This document shows, in pieces, positions 1-7,517 of a stretch of 10,839 nt of DNA; the stretch's first letter is position 1, and each line of letters begins with the position of its first letter. The position numbers and the translations under genes are program-made. Under the pieces are notes generated by a model that ran no database searches, had not been told where the DNA came from, and worked only from the letters and a program-made list of their open reading frames with translations. This DNA comes from Bacteroidota bacterium (GTDB lineage: Bacteria; Bacteroidota; Bacteroidia; Flavobacteriales_F; PHOS-HE28): positions 1 to 10,839 of the forward strand of contig JAEZCB010000283.1 in NCBI GenBank assembly GCA_023412755.1. Reading direction: 5' to 3'.

Positions 1-497
1 CACCAGGGATCATCGGTGATCACCTGCAGGTATGCGGAACTGTTCACGTCCACGCCTGGTGGCGGGATCGCGACACAATCCGTGTTTCCGCCTATAAGCT
101 GATCGTAAGCGTCCTGGCAAACGGCATCCCATTCATTGTCGCAGCACCAGGGATCATCGGTGATCACCTGCAGGTATTCGGCGCTATTGACATCCACGCC
201 AGGGGGTGGTTGAACAACACAGTTCCCTCCCGTGAGTTGGTCATAGGCACTTTGGCAGACCTCATCCCATCCTGTTTCGCAACAAAAGGGATCATTCGTT
301 ATGACCTGCGAATAAGCGGCACTGTTCACATCCACACCCGGAGGTGGCACCACAATACAGTTGGTCCCGGCCAGCTGATCATAAGCCGCCTGGCAGATGC
401 TGTCCCATGTATCATCACAGCAGAACGGATCATCGGTGATCACCTGCAGGTATGCGGAACTGTTGACATCCACTCCAGCTGGCGGAATGGCCGTGCA
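1..497 (-). repeat. In-frame tandem coding repeats of 138-144 bp (about 3.5 units)
   Basis: The units are 497-360, 359-222, 221-78 and 77 to beyond position 1. Parts are nearly identical as DNA: plus-strand 8-45 recurs exactly at 428-465, and 1-33 recurs exactly at 145-177. Other parts differ mainly at silent or loop positions. The patchy identity between non-adjacent units suggests unit duplication or gene conversion within the gene. Copy number may vary between strains, and short-read assemblies may collapse it. Confidence 0.9.
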
Positions 498-590
498 TTG
501 GGCGTTGACCACTCCTGCCGAACCTATCAGAAAGAGCGTGAATAGTCCGGTCACCGGACCATGTATCCTGCTTGCGTTGAATGCTATCAT
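1..590 (-). CDS. Secreted protein of tandem Cys-rich DPxCC/WDxxC repeats (partial, C-terminus beyond window)
   Basis: An open frame reads from ATG at 590 to the left edge (196 codons, no stop). It is the first Met after an in-frame TGA. Residues 1-30 form a signal peptide with a hydrophobic stretch GLFTLFLIGSAGVV and a probable signal-peptidase site VNA-Q. From Cys32 the mature part is three complete units of 46, 46 and 48 residues and the start of a fourth. Each unit runs C-x4-PPxGVDVNSxxY, then QVITxDPxCC, then WDxxCQxAYDQL, with four Cys per unit, which fits extracellular disulfide bonding. DPxCC...WDxxC modules occur in secreted proteins of environmental bacteria, but I know no assigned function. 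A type IX sorting domain would be expected at the missing C-terminus but cannot be seen. The gene follows the polyprenyl synthase by 123 bp, so it may be a separate transcript. The reading frame and export are well supported; the function is unknown. Confidence 0.85.
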   Translation of the reverse strand, partial: MIAFNASRIHGPVTGLFTLFLIGSAGVVNAQCTAIPPAGVDVNSSAYLQVITDDPFCCDDTWDSICQAAYDQLAGTNCIVVPPPGVDVNSAAYSQVITNDPFCCETGWDEVCQSAYDQLTGGNCVVQPPPGVDVNSAEYLQVITDDPWCCDNEWDAVCQDAYDQLIGGNTDCVAIPPPGVDVNSSAYLQVITDDPW

Positions 591-598
591 GTGTTGTG

Positions 599-654
599 AG
601 CGGAGCGGCCTTTGTCAGCAAGGATCTGCTCCGCCGCGAAGTTCCCGCTCCGCT
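599..654 (-). other. 10-bp inverted repeat in the leader of the Cys-rich repeat gene
   Basis: AGCGGAGCGG at 599-608 is perfectly complementary to CCGCTCCGCT at 645-654, with 36 nt between the arms. It lies 9-64 nt upstream of the start at 590, inside the 123-bp gap after the polyprenyl synthase stop. There is no T-tract, so it is not an obvious intrinsic terminator. It could be an mRNA leader hairpin or chance in a G+C-rich stretch. Confidence 0.3.
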
Positions 655-713
655 TCCACATCGGATCCCCCTCCGTCGGCACCTTATGAACAACCGCCCG
701 TCGATCGGCAAGA

Positions 714-1670
714 TCAATACACGCGTTCCTTCAGCCGCTGTGCGAGCCGGCGCAAGGGCTCCTTGCGTTCTTCCATAACTGGAAGCGCATCCAGTAAAGC
801 GATCGCCTCCATTTCCAACTCGCGGATCAACTGGCGCGATGCGGCGGGCACTTCCATAGAGGAGAGGATCGAGCGCATGAGCTCCACATCACGTTGTTCC
901 GGCGTCCGCTCCAGCTGCTCACGGAGCCTTGGATCGCTCCGCTCCGCGCTTAATTCCAGCCCTCTGATCAACAGCCAGGTCTTCTTTCCCGCACGTAGAT
1001 CCCCACCCAGTTGTTTGCCCATCCGCTGCGGATCTCCGAACGCATCCAGCAGATCATCCTTGAGCTGGAATGCCAGCCCGATCCGTTCGCCGAACCGGAT
1101 CATGCGATCGCGTTCCTCCTCACCTGCCCCACCCAGTACGGCACCCATTCCGAAGGCGCACCCCAGCAGAAGTGCGGTCTTGGCATGGATCATACGCATA
1201 TAATCAGCCGTGGTGACATCAAGCCGCTCTTCGAAATCCATGTCGAGCTGCTGCCCTTCACAAACGCCAAGCGCATGATGGTTGAACATGGGCAGGACCT
1301 CAGGCGCTGTTCCGATCAATTCATAGGCCTTCACCAGCATGGCATCGCCACTGAGGATGGCGCTGTTCACATTCCATCTGGTATGCACGGTGGCCTGCCC
1401 TCTGCGCAGTGGCGCCTTGTCCATGACATCATCATGCATAAGGGTGAAGTTGTGGAAGAGTTCCAACCCAACGGCCACATCCACCACGTTCTTCGGATCG
1501 CGCCCGAACATTTCGCTGGCCATCAACATGGCCACGGGTCTCACCCGTTTTGCGGGCAACTCCATGATGTAGGCCATGGGAGCATAGAGACCAGTGGTTG
1601 GCAATGTGCCGATCCATTGCTGGATGCGATGCTCCACCAGCGCTCCCAGCTGCTCATAGGAGGAGTTCAT
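714..1670 (-). CDS. Polyprenyl (short-chain isoprenyl) diphosphate synthase
   Basis: This is a 318-residue trans-isoprenyl diphosphate synthase that condenses isopentenyl diphosphate with an allylic diphosphate in the cytoplasm. Visible motifs are the substrate-binding KRVRP (41-45), the first Asp-rich motif HDDVMD (79-84) followed by LRRGQATVH, and the second, QLKDDLLDAFGDP (202-214), then MGKQLGGDLRAGKKT. The length is typical of the family. Phe75 lies five residues before the first Asp and Thr76 four before, and the first motif has no two-residue insertion. By the usual chain-length rules this favours a C15-C20 product, such as geranylgeranyl diphosphate, over a long quinone tail, but that is inference. 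Its ATG overlaps the rfbA TGA as ATGA, which implies translational coupling. The stop is TGA at 714-716. The substrate could feed menaquinone, carotenoid or lipid-carrier synthesis; nothing in the window decides which. Confidence 0.93.
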   Translation of the reverse strand: MNSSYEQLGALVEHRIQQWIGTLPTTGLYAPMAYIMELPAKRVRPVAMLMASEMFGRDPKNVVDVAVGLELFHNFTLMHDDVMDKAPLRRGQATVHTRWNVNSAILSGDAMLVKAYELIGTAPEVLPMFNHHALGVCEGQQLDMDFEERLDVTTADYMRMIHAKTALLLGCAFGMGAVLGGAGEEERDRMIRFGERIGLAFQLKDDLLDAFGDPQRMGKQLGGDLRAGKKTWLLIRGLELSAERSDPRLREQLERTPEQRDVELMRSILSSMEVPAASRQLIRELEMEAIALLDALPVMEERKEPLRRLAQRLKERVY

Positions 1671-2533
1671 GACCGGCCGATCAACTTCATCAGGTACTCA
1701 CCATAGCCGCTCTTCACCAAAGGCTTCGCGAGCTGCTCCAATTTCTCCGCATCGATGTATCCTTTCTTGTAGGCCACTTCTTCGATGCAGCCTATCCGGA
1801 GTCCCTGTCTTTCTTCGATCACCTGCACGAATTGGCCTGCCTGCATAAGCGATCGGAACGTGCCAGTATCCAGCCATGCCGTACCCCGGTCCAGGATCTC
1901 CACCTTCAACCTTTTCTGGCGCAGATACTCCTTGTTCACATCGGTGATCTCGTATTCCCCACGGGCACTGGGACGCAGGCCTGCTGCGATGTCCAGCACA
2001 TCATTGTCATAGAAGTAAAGGCCGGGCACCGCGTAGTTGCTTTTCGGATGGGTCGGTTTCTCTTCCAGGCTTAGCACACTATTCTGCTCATCGAACTCCA
2101 CCACACCATAGCGCTCCGGGTCGCTCACATGATAGGCGAAGACCAGGCCGCCATCCGGACTGGTGTGTTCCGCCAATGTCCTACCCAAACCCCGGCCGTA
2201 AAAGATGTTGTCTCCCAGGATCAATGCCACATCATCGTTACCAACGAAATCGCGGCCGATCACGAAAGCTTGCGCAAGGCCATTGGGCACGGGCTGTTCC
2301 GCATAGCTGAAGGTGCAGCCCAGGGAGGCGCCATCGCCAAGGAGCCGTTGGAAGCTGGGCAGATCATGCGGCGTGCTGATCAGAAGTATCTCCCTTATCC
2401 CGGCCGCCATCAGCGTGCTGAGCGGATAGTAGATCATCGGTTTATCGTACACGGGCATCAGTTGTTTGCTCACCGCGAGTGTGAGCGGATGCAAACGTGT
2501 GCCGGAACCGCCTGCCAGTATGATCCCTTTCAT
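1667..2533 (-). CDS. rfbA: Glucose-1-phosphate thymidylyltransferase (RfbA/RmlA)
   Basis: This 288-residue nucleotidyltransferase makes dTDP-glucose from dTTP and glucose-1-phosphate, the first step toward dTDP-L-rhamnose and other dTDP-deoxysugars. It starts with the nucleotide-binding loop MKGIILAGGSGTRLHPLT (1-18), followed by SKQLMPVYDKPMIYYPLS (22-39). The metal-binding LGDN is at 106-109, GEYEITDVN at 192-200, and LDTGT at 221-225. Length and motif order match full-length RfbA. I chose ATG 2533 because family members begin at MKGIILAGG; an in-frame Met at 2572 would add 13 unrelated residues and overlap the upstream RND gene. The chosen start lies 4 nt after the RND stop, and the stop overlaps the next gene's ATG. 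The partner genes rfbB, rfbC and rfbD are absent from the window, so the pathway is completed elsewhere or this copy serves another dTDP-sugar route. Confidence 0.96.
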   Translation of the reverse strand: MKGIILAGGSGTRLHPLTLAVSKQLMPVYDKPMIYYPLSTLMAAGIREILLISTPHDLPSFQRLLGDGASLGCTFSYAEQPVPNGLAQAFVIGRDFVGNDDVALILGDNIFYGRGLGRTLAEHTSPDGGLVFAYHVSDPERYGVVEFDEQNSVLSLEEKPTHPKSNYAVPGLYFYDNDVLDIAAGLRPSARGEYEITDVNKEYLRQKRLKVEILDRGTAWLDTGTFRSLMQAGQFVQVIEERQGLRIGCIEEVAYKKGYIDAEKLEQLAKPLVKSGYGEYLMKLIGRS

Positions 2534-2537
2534 GCTT

Positions 2538-4943
2538 TTACCTGTTGAGATCCTCTTTGCTGGAGCCTTCACCTTCCAGCCTCAATTCATCCAGGTCTAT
2601 ATCCTCCTCTTCATCCATGATATCCAGCAATGGCTCCTGGAAAGCCTTGGTGGTCATGATCCGCTCGAAGCTGAGCAGCAACGATGGCAGAATGAGCAGA
2701 TTGGTGAACATGGCCACCAGCAGGGTGAAGGATATCAACAGCCCCAAGGCCTGCGTGCCACCGAAATCCGAGAAAACGAAAAGGCTGAAACCGCAGAACA
2801 GGACGATGCTCGTATACATCATGCTGACACCTGCCTCATGTATGGCCTGGAATGCCGACTCCCGGATCTTGTTCCCGGTAAGCTTCAACTCCTGCCGGTA
2901 CTTTGCCAGATAGTGGATGGCATCATCCACGGAGATGCCGAAGGCTATGCTGAAGACCAGGATGGTGCTCGGTTTGATCGCGATGCCCAGGTAGCCCATG
3001 AGCCCCGCGGTAGCGATCAAGGGCACCAGGTTGGGGATCAACGAAATGAGCACCATGCGCAAGGAATTGAAGAGCAGCGCCATGATGCCGGAGATCAGGA
3101 CCACGGCGAGGATCAATGAAATGATCAGGTTGGTCACCATGTATTTGCTGCCTTCCAGGAAAACCACGCTGGTGCCCGTGAGAATGACGCGGTAACGTTC
3201 CGGATCGAAGATGCTGTCCACCTTCGAACGCAGATCGGCCAGAAGATCATCCATGCGCGCGGTGCCCACATCAGCGATCTGCACGGTGATCCGGGTGGAC
3301 CGCCGCTCCTCATCCAGGAAGGCCCTGGCCATATCTCCCCGGCCTTGAGCGTTCTCCAGATAGGGTAATATGAAGGTGCGCTCGTTCCCCTTGATCAGAT
3401 CATAGCGTTCCGGATCACCTCCATAGAAGGCCTGCTTGGTGAATTTCACCGCATCCGCGATGGAAAGGGAACGGGACAACTCGGGGTAGGTCTCCAGCGT
3501 GTCCTGCAACTGGGAGATGCGGCGCAAATTCACATCCTTCAACGCCTGTCCTTTCTTGTGGGTATCCACCATGATCTCCAACGGCATCACACCATTGAAA
3601 CGGTCCTCGAAGAACGCCAGGTCCTGCATGACCGGGTCTTTCCCTGGCAGATCGTCCACCACGTGGCTTTCATTCTCCAGCTTCCATACACCGATCAAAC
3701 CCACGGCGACAATGATGAGGGTGAATGCATAGACCAGCGAACGATGGTGCTGAACGATGTGGATAAGCGTGGAAGTGCTGCGATCCACCCACTTGCGGTC
3801 CAGATGCGCGAGGTGCCTGTCCTTTGGCGCTCCCTGTAAACTGAACAGGATCGGCACGAGCAATATGCTCAGCAGGAAGACCGCCATGATATTCAGTGAA
3901 GCGATCACTCCGAACTGCTTGAGCACATCGCTGTAGGTGAGCGCGAACGTGGCGAAACCCAGCGCGGTGGTGGTGTTGGTCATGAACGAGGCCTTCCCCA
4001 CCCGGTACACCACCCGCGTAAGCGCCCGCATGCGGTTTCCGTGCCGGGCCACTTCGTAGTGGTATTTATTGATCAGGAAGATGCAGTTGGGTATGCCGAT
4101 GACAATGATCAACGGAGGTATGATCGCCATGACAGAGGTGAGCTTGTAGCCCAGCAGGCCGATGGAACCCACGGCCCATATCACCCCCACGCTCACCACC
4201 AGCAGGCATACCAGCATGACACGCCAGCTCTTGAAAAAGAGAAAAAGCAATATGGACACCGTGAGCACCATGAGGCCCACGAACATCCGCAGTTCGGTAC
4301 GCGTACGTTCGGTGACCACCGTGCGGATGAAAGGCAGCCCACTGCGGTAGACCTTGAAGCGCCCCTCCTGGAACCGGTCCACACGGGCCGCGATGAGGTC
4401 CACCATGTTGCCACGCTCCTCGCTGTTGAAGCGTTCCGCGTTCACAAAGACCATCATCAGGCTCGCACGCACGCTGTCGTTGTACAAAAGCCCATCATAG
4501 AATGGCAGTGAACGTACCTGCCGCACCAGACTATCCACCTCGGCCTGTGTACGCGGCTTTGAGCCCACCACCGGGCTCAGCTGGAACCGCCGCAGGCTGT
4601 CATCCCTTACCAGCGTGTACAAGTGTGCTTCGGAGAACACTGAATCCACGCCGTCCTGTGCTTTAAGATCCTGTCCCAGCTGCCACCAATCCTGAAAATT
4701 CCGCAACTCATACAGCCGCGGATCCTCCACCCCCAGCACGATCACATTCCCATCTTCGGAGAAATTCGCCAGCAATTCCTGGTAATGCACGAATGCGCTG
4801 TCACTGGAAGGGAGCAGGCCGCCGAATTTGTAGCTCACCTTCACGTTCTTCATCTCGTAGGCGAAGAACACGGTGATCACACCCAGGACCACCAGGATCC
4901 CGGCGCGATTGCGCAATATTCTACTGGAAAGCCAGGCCCACAT
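2538..4943 (-). CDS. MMPL/RND-family transporter with two sterol-sensing-like halves
   Basis: This is an inner-membrane protein of 801 residues from ATG 4943, with the duplicated RND/MMPL plan. TM1 is at about 14-31, a large periplasmic loop at about 32-217, TM2-TM6 between about 220 and 370, TM7 at about 402-420, a second loop at about 421-600, and TM8-TM12 between about 603 and 755, followed by an acidic C-terminal tail (DEEEDIDLDEL). The second half has the FGISVDDAIHYLAKYR motif, with Asp673/Asp674 at the usual proton-relay site. The matching place in the first half reads GIPNCIFLINKYHYE, without an acidic residue. Members export lipids or hydrophobic compounds using the proton gradient; the substrate here is unknown. 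ATG 4943 is preferred because the sequence then begins right before the conserved RILRNR-TM1 region. A TTG at 4994 would add 17 residues. It lies between the DUF5686 gene and rfbA on one strand, suggesting a shared envelope role. Confidence 0.9.
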   Translation of the reverse strand: MWAWLSSRILRNRAGILVVLGVITVFFAYEMKNVKVSYKFGGLLPSSDSAFVHYQELLANFSEDGNVIVLGVEDPRLYELRNFQDWWQLGQDLKAQDGVDSVFSEAHLYTLVRDDSLRRFQLSPVVGSKPRTQAEVDSLVRQVRSLPFYDGLLYNDSVRASLMMVFVNAERFNSEERGNMVDLIAARVDRFQEGRFKVYRSGLPFIRTVVTERTRTELRMFVGLMVLTVSILLFLFFKSWRVMLVCLLVVSVGVIWAVGSIGLLGYKLTSVMAIIPPLIIVIGIPNCIFLINKYHYEVARHGNRMRALTRVVYRVGKASFMTNTTTALGFATFALTYSDVLKQFGVIASLNIMAVFLLSILLVPILFSLQGAPKDRHLAHLDRKWVDRSTSTLIHIVQHHRSLVYAFTLIIVAVGLIGVWKLENESHVVDDLPGKDPVMQDLAFFEDRFNGVMPLEIMVDTHKKGQALKDVNLRRISQLQDTLETYPELSRSLSIADAVKFTKQAFYGGDPERYDLIKGNERTFILPYLENAQGRGDMARAFLDEERRSTRITVQIADVGTARMDDLLADLRSKVDSIFDPERYRVILTGTSVVFLEGSKYMVTNLIISLILAVVLISGIMALLFNSLRMVLISLIPNLVPLIATAGLMGYLGIAIKPSTILVFSIAFGISVDDAIHYLAKYRQELKLTGNKIRESAFQAIHEAGVSMMYTSIVLFCGFSLFVFSDFGGTQALGLLISFTLLVAMFTNLLILPSLLLSFERIMTTKAFQEPLLDIMDEEEDIDLDELRLEGEGSSKEDLNR

Positions 4944-5012
4944 CAGCCGAAAGGTCGGCCGGGGGTTCCGCCCGGCCCTGACAAAGGAACGCAATATGGA
5001 CCGAAGCCCTCC

Positions 5013-7427
5013 CTAGCGGCCAAAGCCAAGTGTAAGCTTCAAGGCGATGTTGTCCATCATATCCGGCAGCATATGCTCTCCGAGCCTTATGAAAGCGCCT
5101 ACGCCCAATGTGGTGATCTTGCCTGGCACTACATTGTCCATCTGCAACCCGGCCTCATAGAACCCGTCCCCTAGATCTTGGAAGGAATAGCCTGAATGCA
5201 GTTCGGGTGAAGCGAGTGTTCCCCAGGCGGCACTACCCACCAGAACCGGAACGGGGCGCCACTTCTTCCTTTTGATCATGAGGTTACCGAAGCTGTGCCG
5301 TACATGCACGGATACATAACGATCGGCCAGGAACTCATTGGGCCGCATGGTCTCGAACGTGTTCGGCACTGCCATAGGTGCCCGCTGATCATACGTGCCA
5401 CGCAGGTTGAAGAGGAACGAATAAGGTATATCATGCTTCGCCATGCCACCCAACGCACGGATGGAAAGATCGCCGGCCATGCGCAGACGGAAGGTTTTCT
5501 CCAACATGGCATTCACCCTCCATAGGTCCTCCTGCCCCTGCCACAAGCCGGGTACCGCACGGAAGGCCTGCAGGTGTAAGACCGGCCAGCGGCTGGCGAT
5601 CACCATGTGCCGGTCCGGAAGGCGCACCACCTGCTCCCGGAAGGCGAAACGCATGGCGGCCGTTACCCCGCCATTCACAAAGCGCGATCCGCGGAACGCC
5701 AGACCCTCGGTAAGCGGCCGGAGGTACTGGTAGCCCATCACGTTCTCGCGCTCGGCATATTCGGTACCCAGCCACAGTTTCAGGGAATTGTTCACCCGGA
5801 ATGCCAACTCCGCGCCGTAGCGCTCGATGCGATCCATGCGATCCACATACCACATGCGTGAACCGTCGCTGGAGAAAAGCGGCCTTGGGCCCGGGAAGGC
5901 CACACCGCCGCTTTCGGCCACATCATTGGCATAGGTGAAGCGCAGCTCCAGATCGCGGCGTGGGGCCGGACGGATGGAGAGTTGGCCACCGTGTTTCCAA
6001 CGCTGGTCCGCGAAACCATAGGCGAAGTAGCCGCCCACGGTGAAATAGCGGCTCACCCGATCATTGGTCTCCAGTCCAGCGCCCAAACGGAATCCTTCAT
6101 ATCCATTGAATTGCATGAGCTGGTCCAGACGGAGGTTGACCACCCCGATGGGCACACGGCCGGTGGCCAGGTAGCCAAGCCAGCGCAACTTCTTATCCAG
6201 CTTCAGTTCCTTGCCAATACTGTCCATCACATGGTAGGTACGCAGGTCCCGTTCATCCAGGCTATCCGTACGCAGGCCTGCCCAGAACCCCGGATCCTTC
6301 CTCAATGCCATGCGATCCACCACAAGCTCCGGTCCGCGAACATCCTTTCGGGTCAGCGGGGCATCCACTTCGATATCCTTCAGGTACGTGCGGCCGATAC
6401 CCAGAACGCTCCATCCGTTCAGCTGCACCATGTCCATATAGATGAACGTATTGAGCTGCACGGGGAACCATGTTCCCTGCACCTTTTCGAACTGCTGCTG
6501 CAACTTCAAGCTTATGCCGCCTTCCCGCTCCACCGGCTCGGCTATCACGTTCTGCAGCGCGTACCCATCCGAATTCACATAAAGCACCCCTTTCAACGCG
6601 TCGAACTTCCGGCCTTTGCGCGGACCGTAACTGATCACGAACACCGAATCCGCGCCCTGGTACAATGTATCCTCGAGGAGGAACAGGTATCGTTCCGTCG
6701 AAGCAGGGCCGATGGGACTCACATAAGTTTTCTCATTGAGCACGATCTGTGGTTCATAGATGGAAAAGGTCTTGGTGCTGGCGAACATGCCCAACAAGGA
6801 AGGATCGTCCAGGCCGCTCACCCGCAGGGCCAACACCTCCTCCTTCTCAGCGGCAGGCGGAATGAACGAGCGGCGCGTGGCACTTTCCACCATAAGCAGA
6901 TGGTGCTTTTCCATCCATTCCAAGGTTTCCCTATCACTGGTATCCAACTTCGAGATCTGCTCCGGATCATTCAACAAGGCGCTATCCAAAGCAGCGGTGA
7001 AGACCGTTTTTCCATAGGAAGTATAGCGGTGGCTTCGATTGCGGATCGCATCATTCTCCTTTCTGCTGGCATGTACGTTCCGTATGATCCGGTGTGCGGG
7101 GTTCTCCCCCGGAACGATCTCCACCGTGCGCAACTCCACCGCCTGCCGCTTCATGCGAACCACAACCGGTATGCCTGCTGTGACTTCCATTTCCAGCGGG
7201 GCAAAACCCACATAGCTGAGGCGGATGCGGGCCTGGGCCGCAGGCAAATTCAAACTGAAACGGCCATCGATGTCGGTGGTGGTGCCTTCGCGCATGCCAT
7301 CCGCGACAATGTGTACAAAAGCGAGCGGCTCCATGGACCGGTCGTCTATCACACGGCCATGCACCAGGTGCTGGGCTTGCAGAAGAACGGGTAATAGAAG
7401 ACCTAAAAGGGTAAGAAAGCGAGGCAC
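5013..7427 (-). CDS. DUF5686 outer-membrane protein with N-terminal carboxypeptidase-regulatory-like domain
   Basis: This is an 804-residue exported protein. Residues 1-18 are a signal peptide (PRFLTLLGLLLPVLLQA, cut before QH). Residues 20-95 form a CarboxypepD_reg-like beta-sandwich with GRVIDD, PLAFVHI, TDIDGRFSL and LSYVGF. From about 100 comes the DUF5686 region, with the hallmarks NPAHRIIRNVHASR and YTSYGKTVFT. The C-terminal half alternates short amphipathic strands and turns, ending in ALKLTLGFGR, consistent with an outer-membrane beta-barrel. The same regulatory domain occurs at the N-terminus of SusC/TonB receptors, but no plug domain is visible. The start is a GTG at 7427: the next Met is residue 32, which would lose the signal peptide, and no ATG lies in frame just upstream. 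It is the first gene of the minus-strand run and is divergent from the radical SAM gene. The biochemical role of DUF5686 proteins is not established to my knowledge. Confidence 0.88.
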   Translation of the reverse strand: MPRFLTLLGLLLPVLLQAQHLVHGRVIDDRSMEPLAFVHIVADGMREGTTTDIDGRFSLNLPAAQARIRLSYVGFAPLEMEVTAGIPVVVRMKRQAVELRTVEIVPGENPAHRIIRNVHASRKENDAIRNRSHRYTSYGKTVFTAALDSALLNDPEQISKLDTSDRETLEWMEKHHLLMVESATRRSFIPPAAEKEEVLALRVSGLDDPSLLGMFASTKTFSIYEPQIVLNEKTYVSPIGPASTERYLFLLEDTLYQGADSVFVISYGPRKGRKFDALKGVLYVNSDGYALQNVIAEPVEREGGISLKLQQQFEKVQGTWFPVQLNTFIYMDMVQLNGWSVLGIGRTYLKDIEVDAPLTRKDVRGPELVVDRMALRKDPGFWAGLRTDSLDERDLRTYHVMDSIGKELKLDKKLRWLGYLATGRVPIGVVNLRLDQLMQFNGYEGFRLGAGLETNDRVSRYFTVGGYFAYGFADQRWKHGGQLSIRPAPRRDLELRFTYANDVAESGGVAFPGPRPLFSSDGSRMWYVDRMDRIERYGAELAFRVNNSLKLWLGTEYAERENVMGYQYLRPLTEGLAFRGSRFVNGGVTAAMRFAFREQVVRLPDRHMVIASRWPVLHLQAFRAVPGLWQGQEDLWRVNAMLEKTFRLRMAGDLSIRALGGMAKHDIPYSFLFNLRGTYDQRAPMAVPNTFETMRPNEFLADRYVSVHVRHSFGNLMIKRKKWRPVPVLVGSAAWGTLASPELHSGYSFQDLGDGFYEAGLQMDNVVPGKITTLGVGAFIRLGEHMLPDMMDNIALKLTLGFGR

Positions 7428-7517
7428 GGTGGAAGCAGGCTGTGGCCGTAGGACGGAGAACTTTCCGAAAAGTAACAGTAAGCCGCGAAAGCTGAAAGCG
7501 CACGGTAACTTGCGCTC
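7428..7517. promoter_or_regulatory. Divergent intergenic region with weak -7-like boxes on both strands
   Basis: These 90 bp separate two divergent genes, so each must have a promoter here or nearby. On the minus strand TACTTTTC (7474-7467) resembles the Bacteroidota -7 box TAnnTTTG, with TTTC at 7497-7494 about 19 nt upstream where a TTTG -33 box would sit. On the plus strand TAACTTGC (7506-7513) is a weaker match. If the plus-strand box is real, transcription would begin around 7519, which favours the downstream ATG at 7566 for the radical SAM gene. Both matches are imperfect. Confidence 0.25.

Noticed and set aside
2534..2572. Upstream start (2572) for rfbA adding 13 residues.
   Set aside because: RfbA proteins begin at the nucleotide-binding strand MKGIILAGG. 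The extension is lysine- and proline-rich and overlaps the RND coding end.
2466..3119. Plus-strand open frame across the rfbA/RND junction, rich in Gln, Glu and His.
   Set aside because: It is antisense to two well-supported genes and has no family features.
5982..7394. A 470-codon plus-strand open frame antisense to the DUF5686 gene.
   Set aside because: It is a shadow of a strongly supported gene. The product is His/Gln-rich without recognisable domains, and the minus-strand frame has a signal peptide and two known domains.
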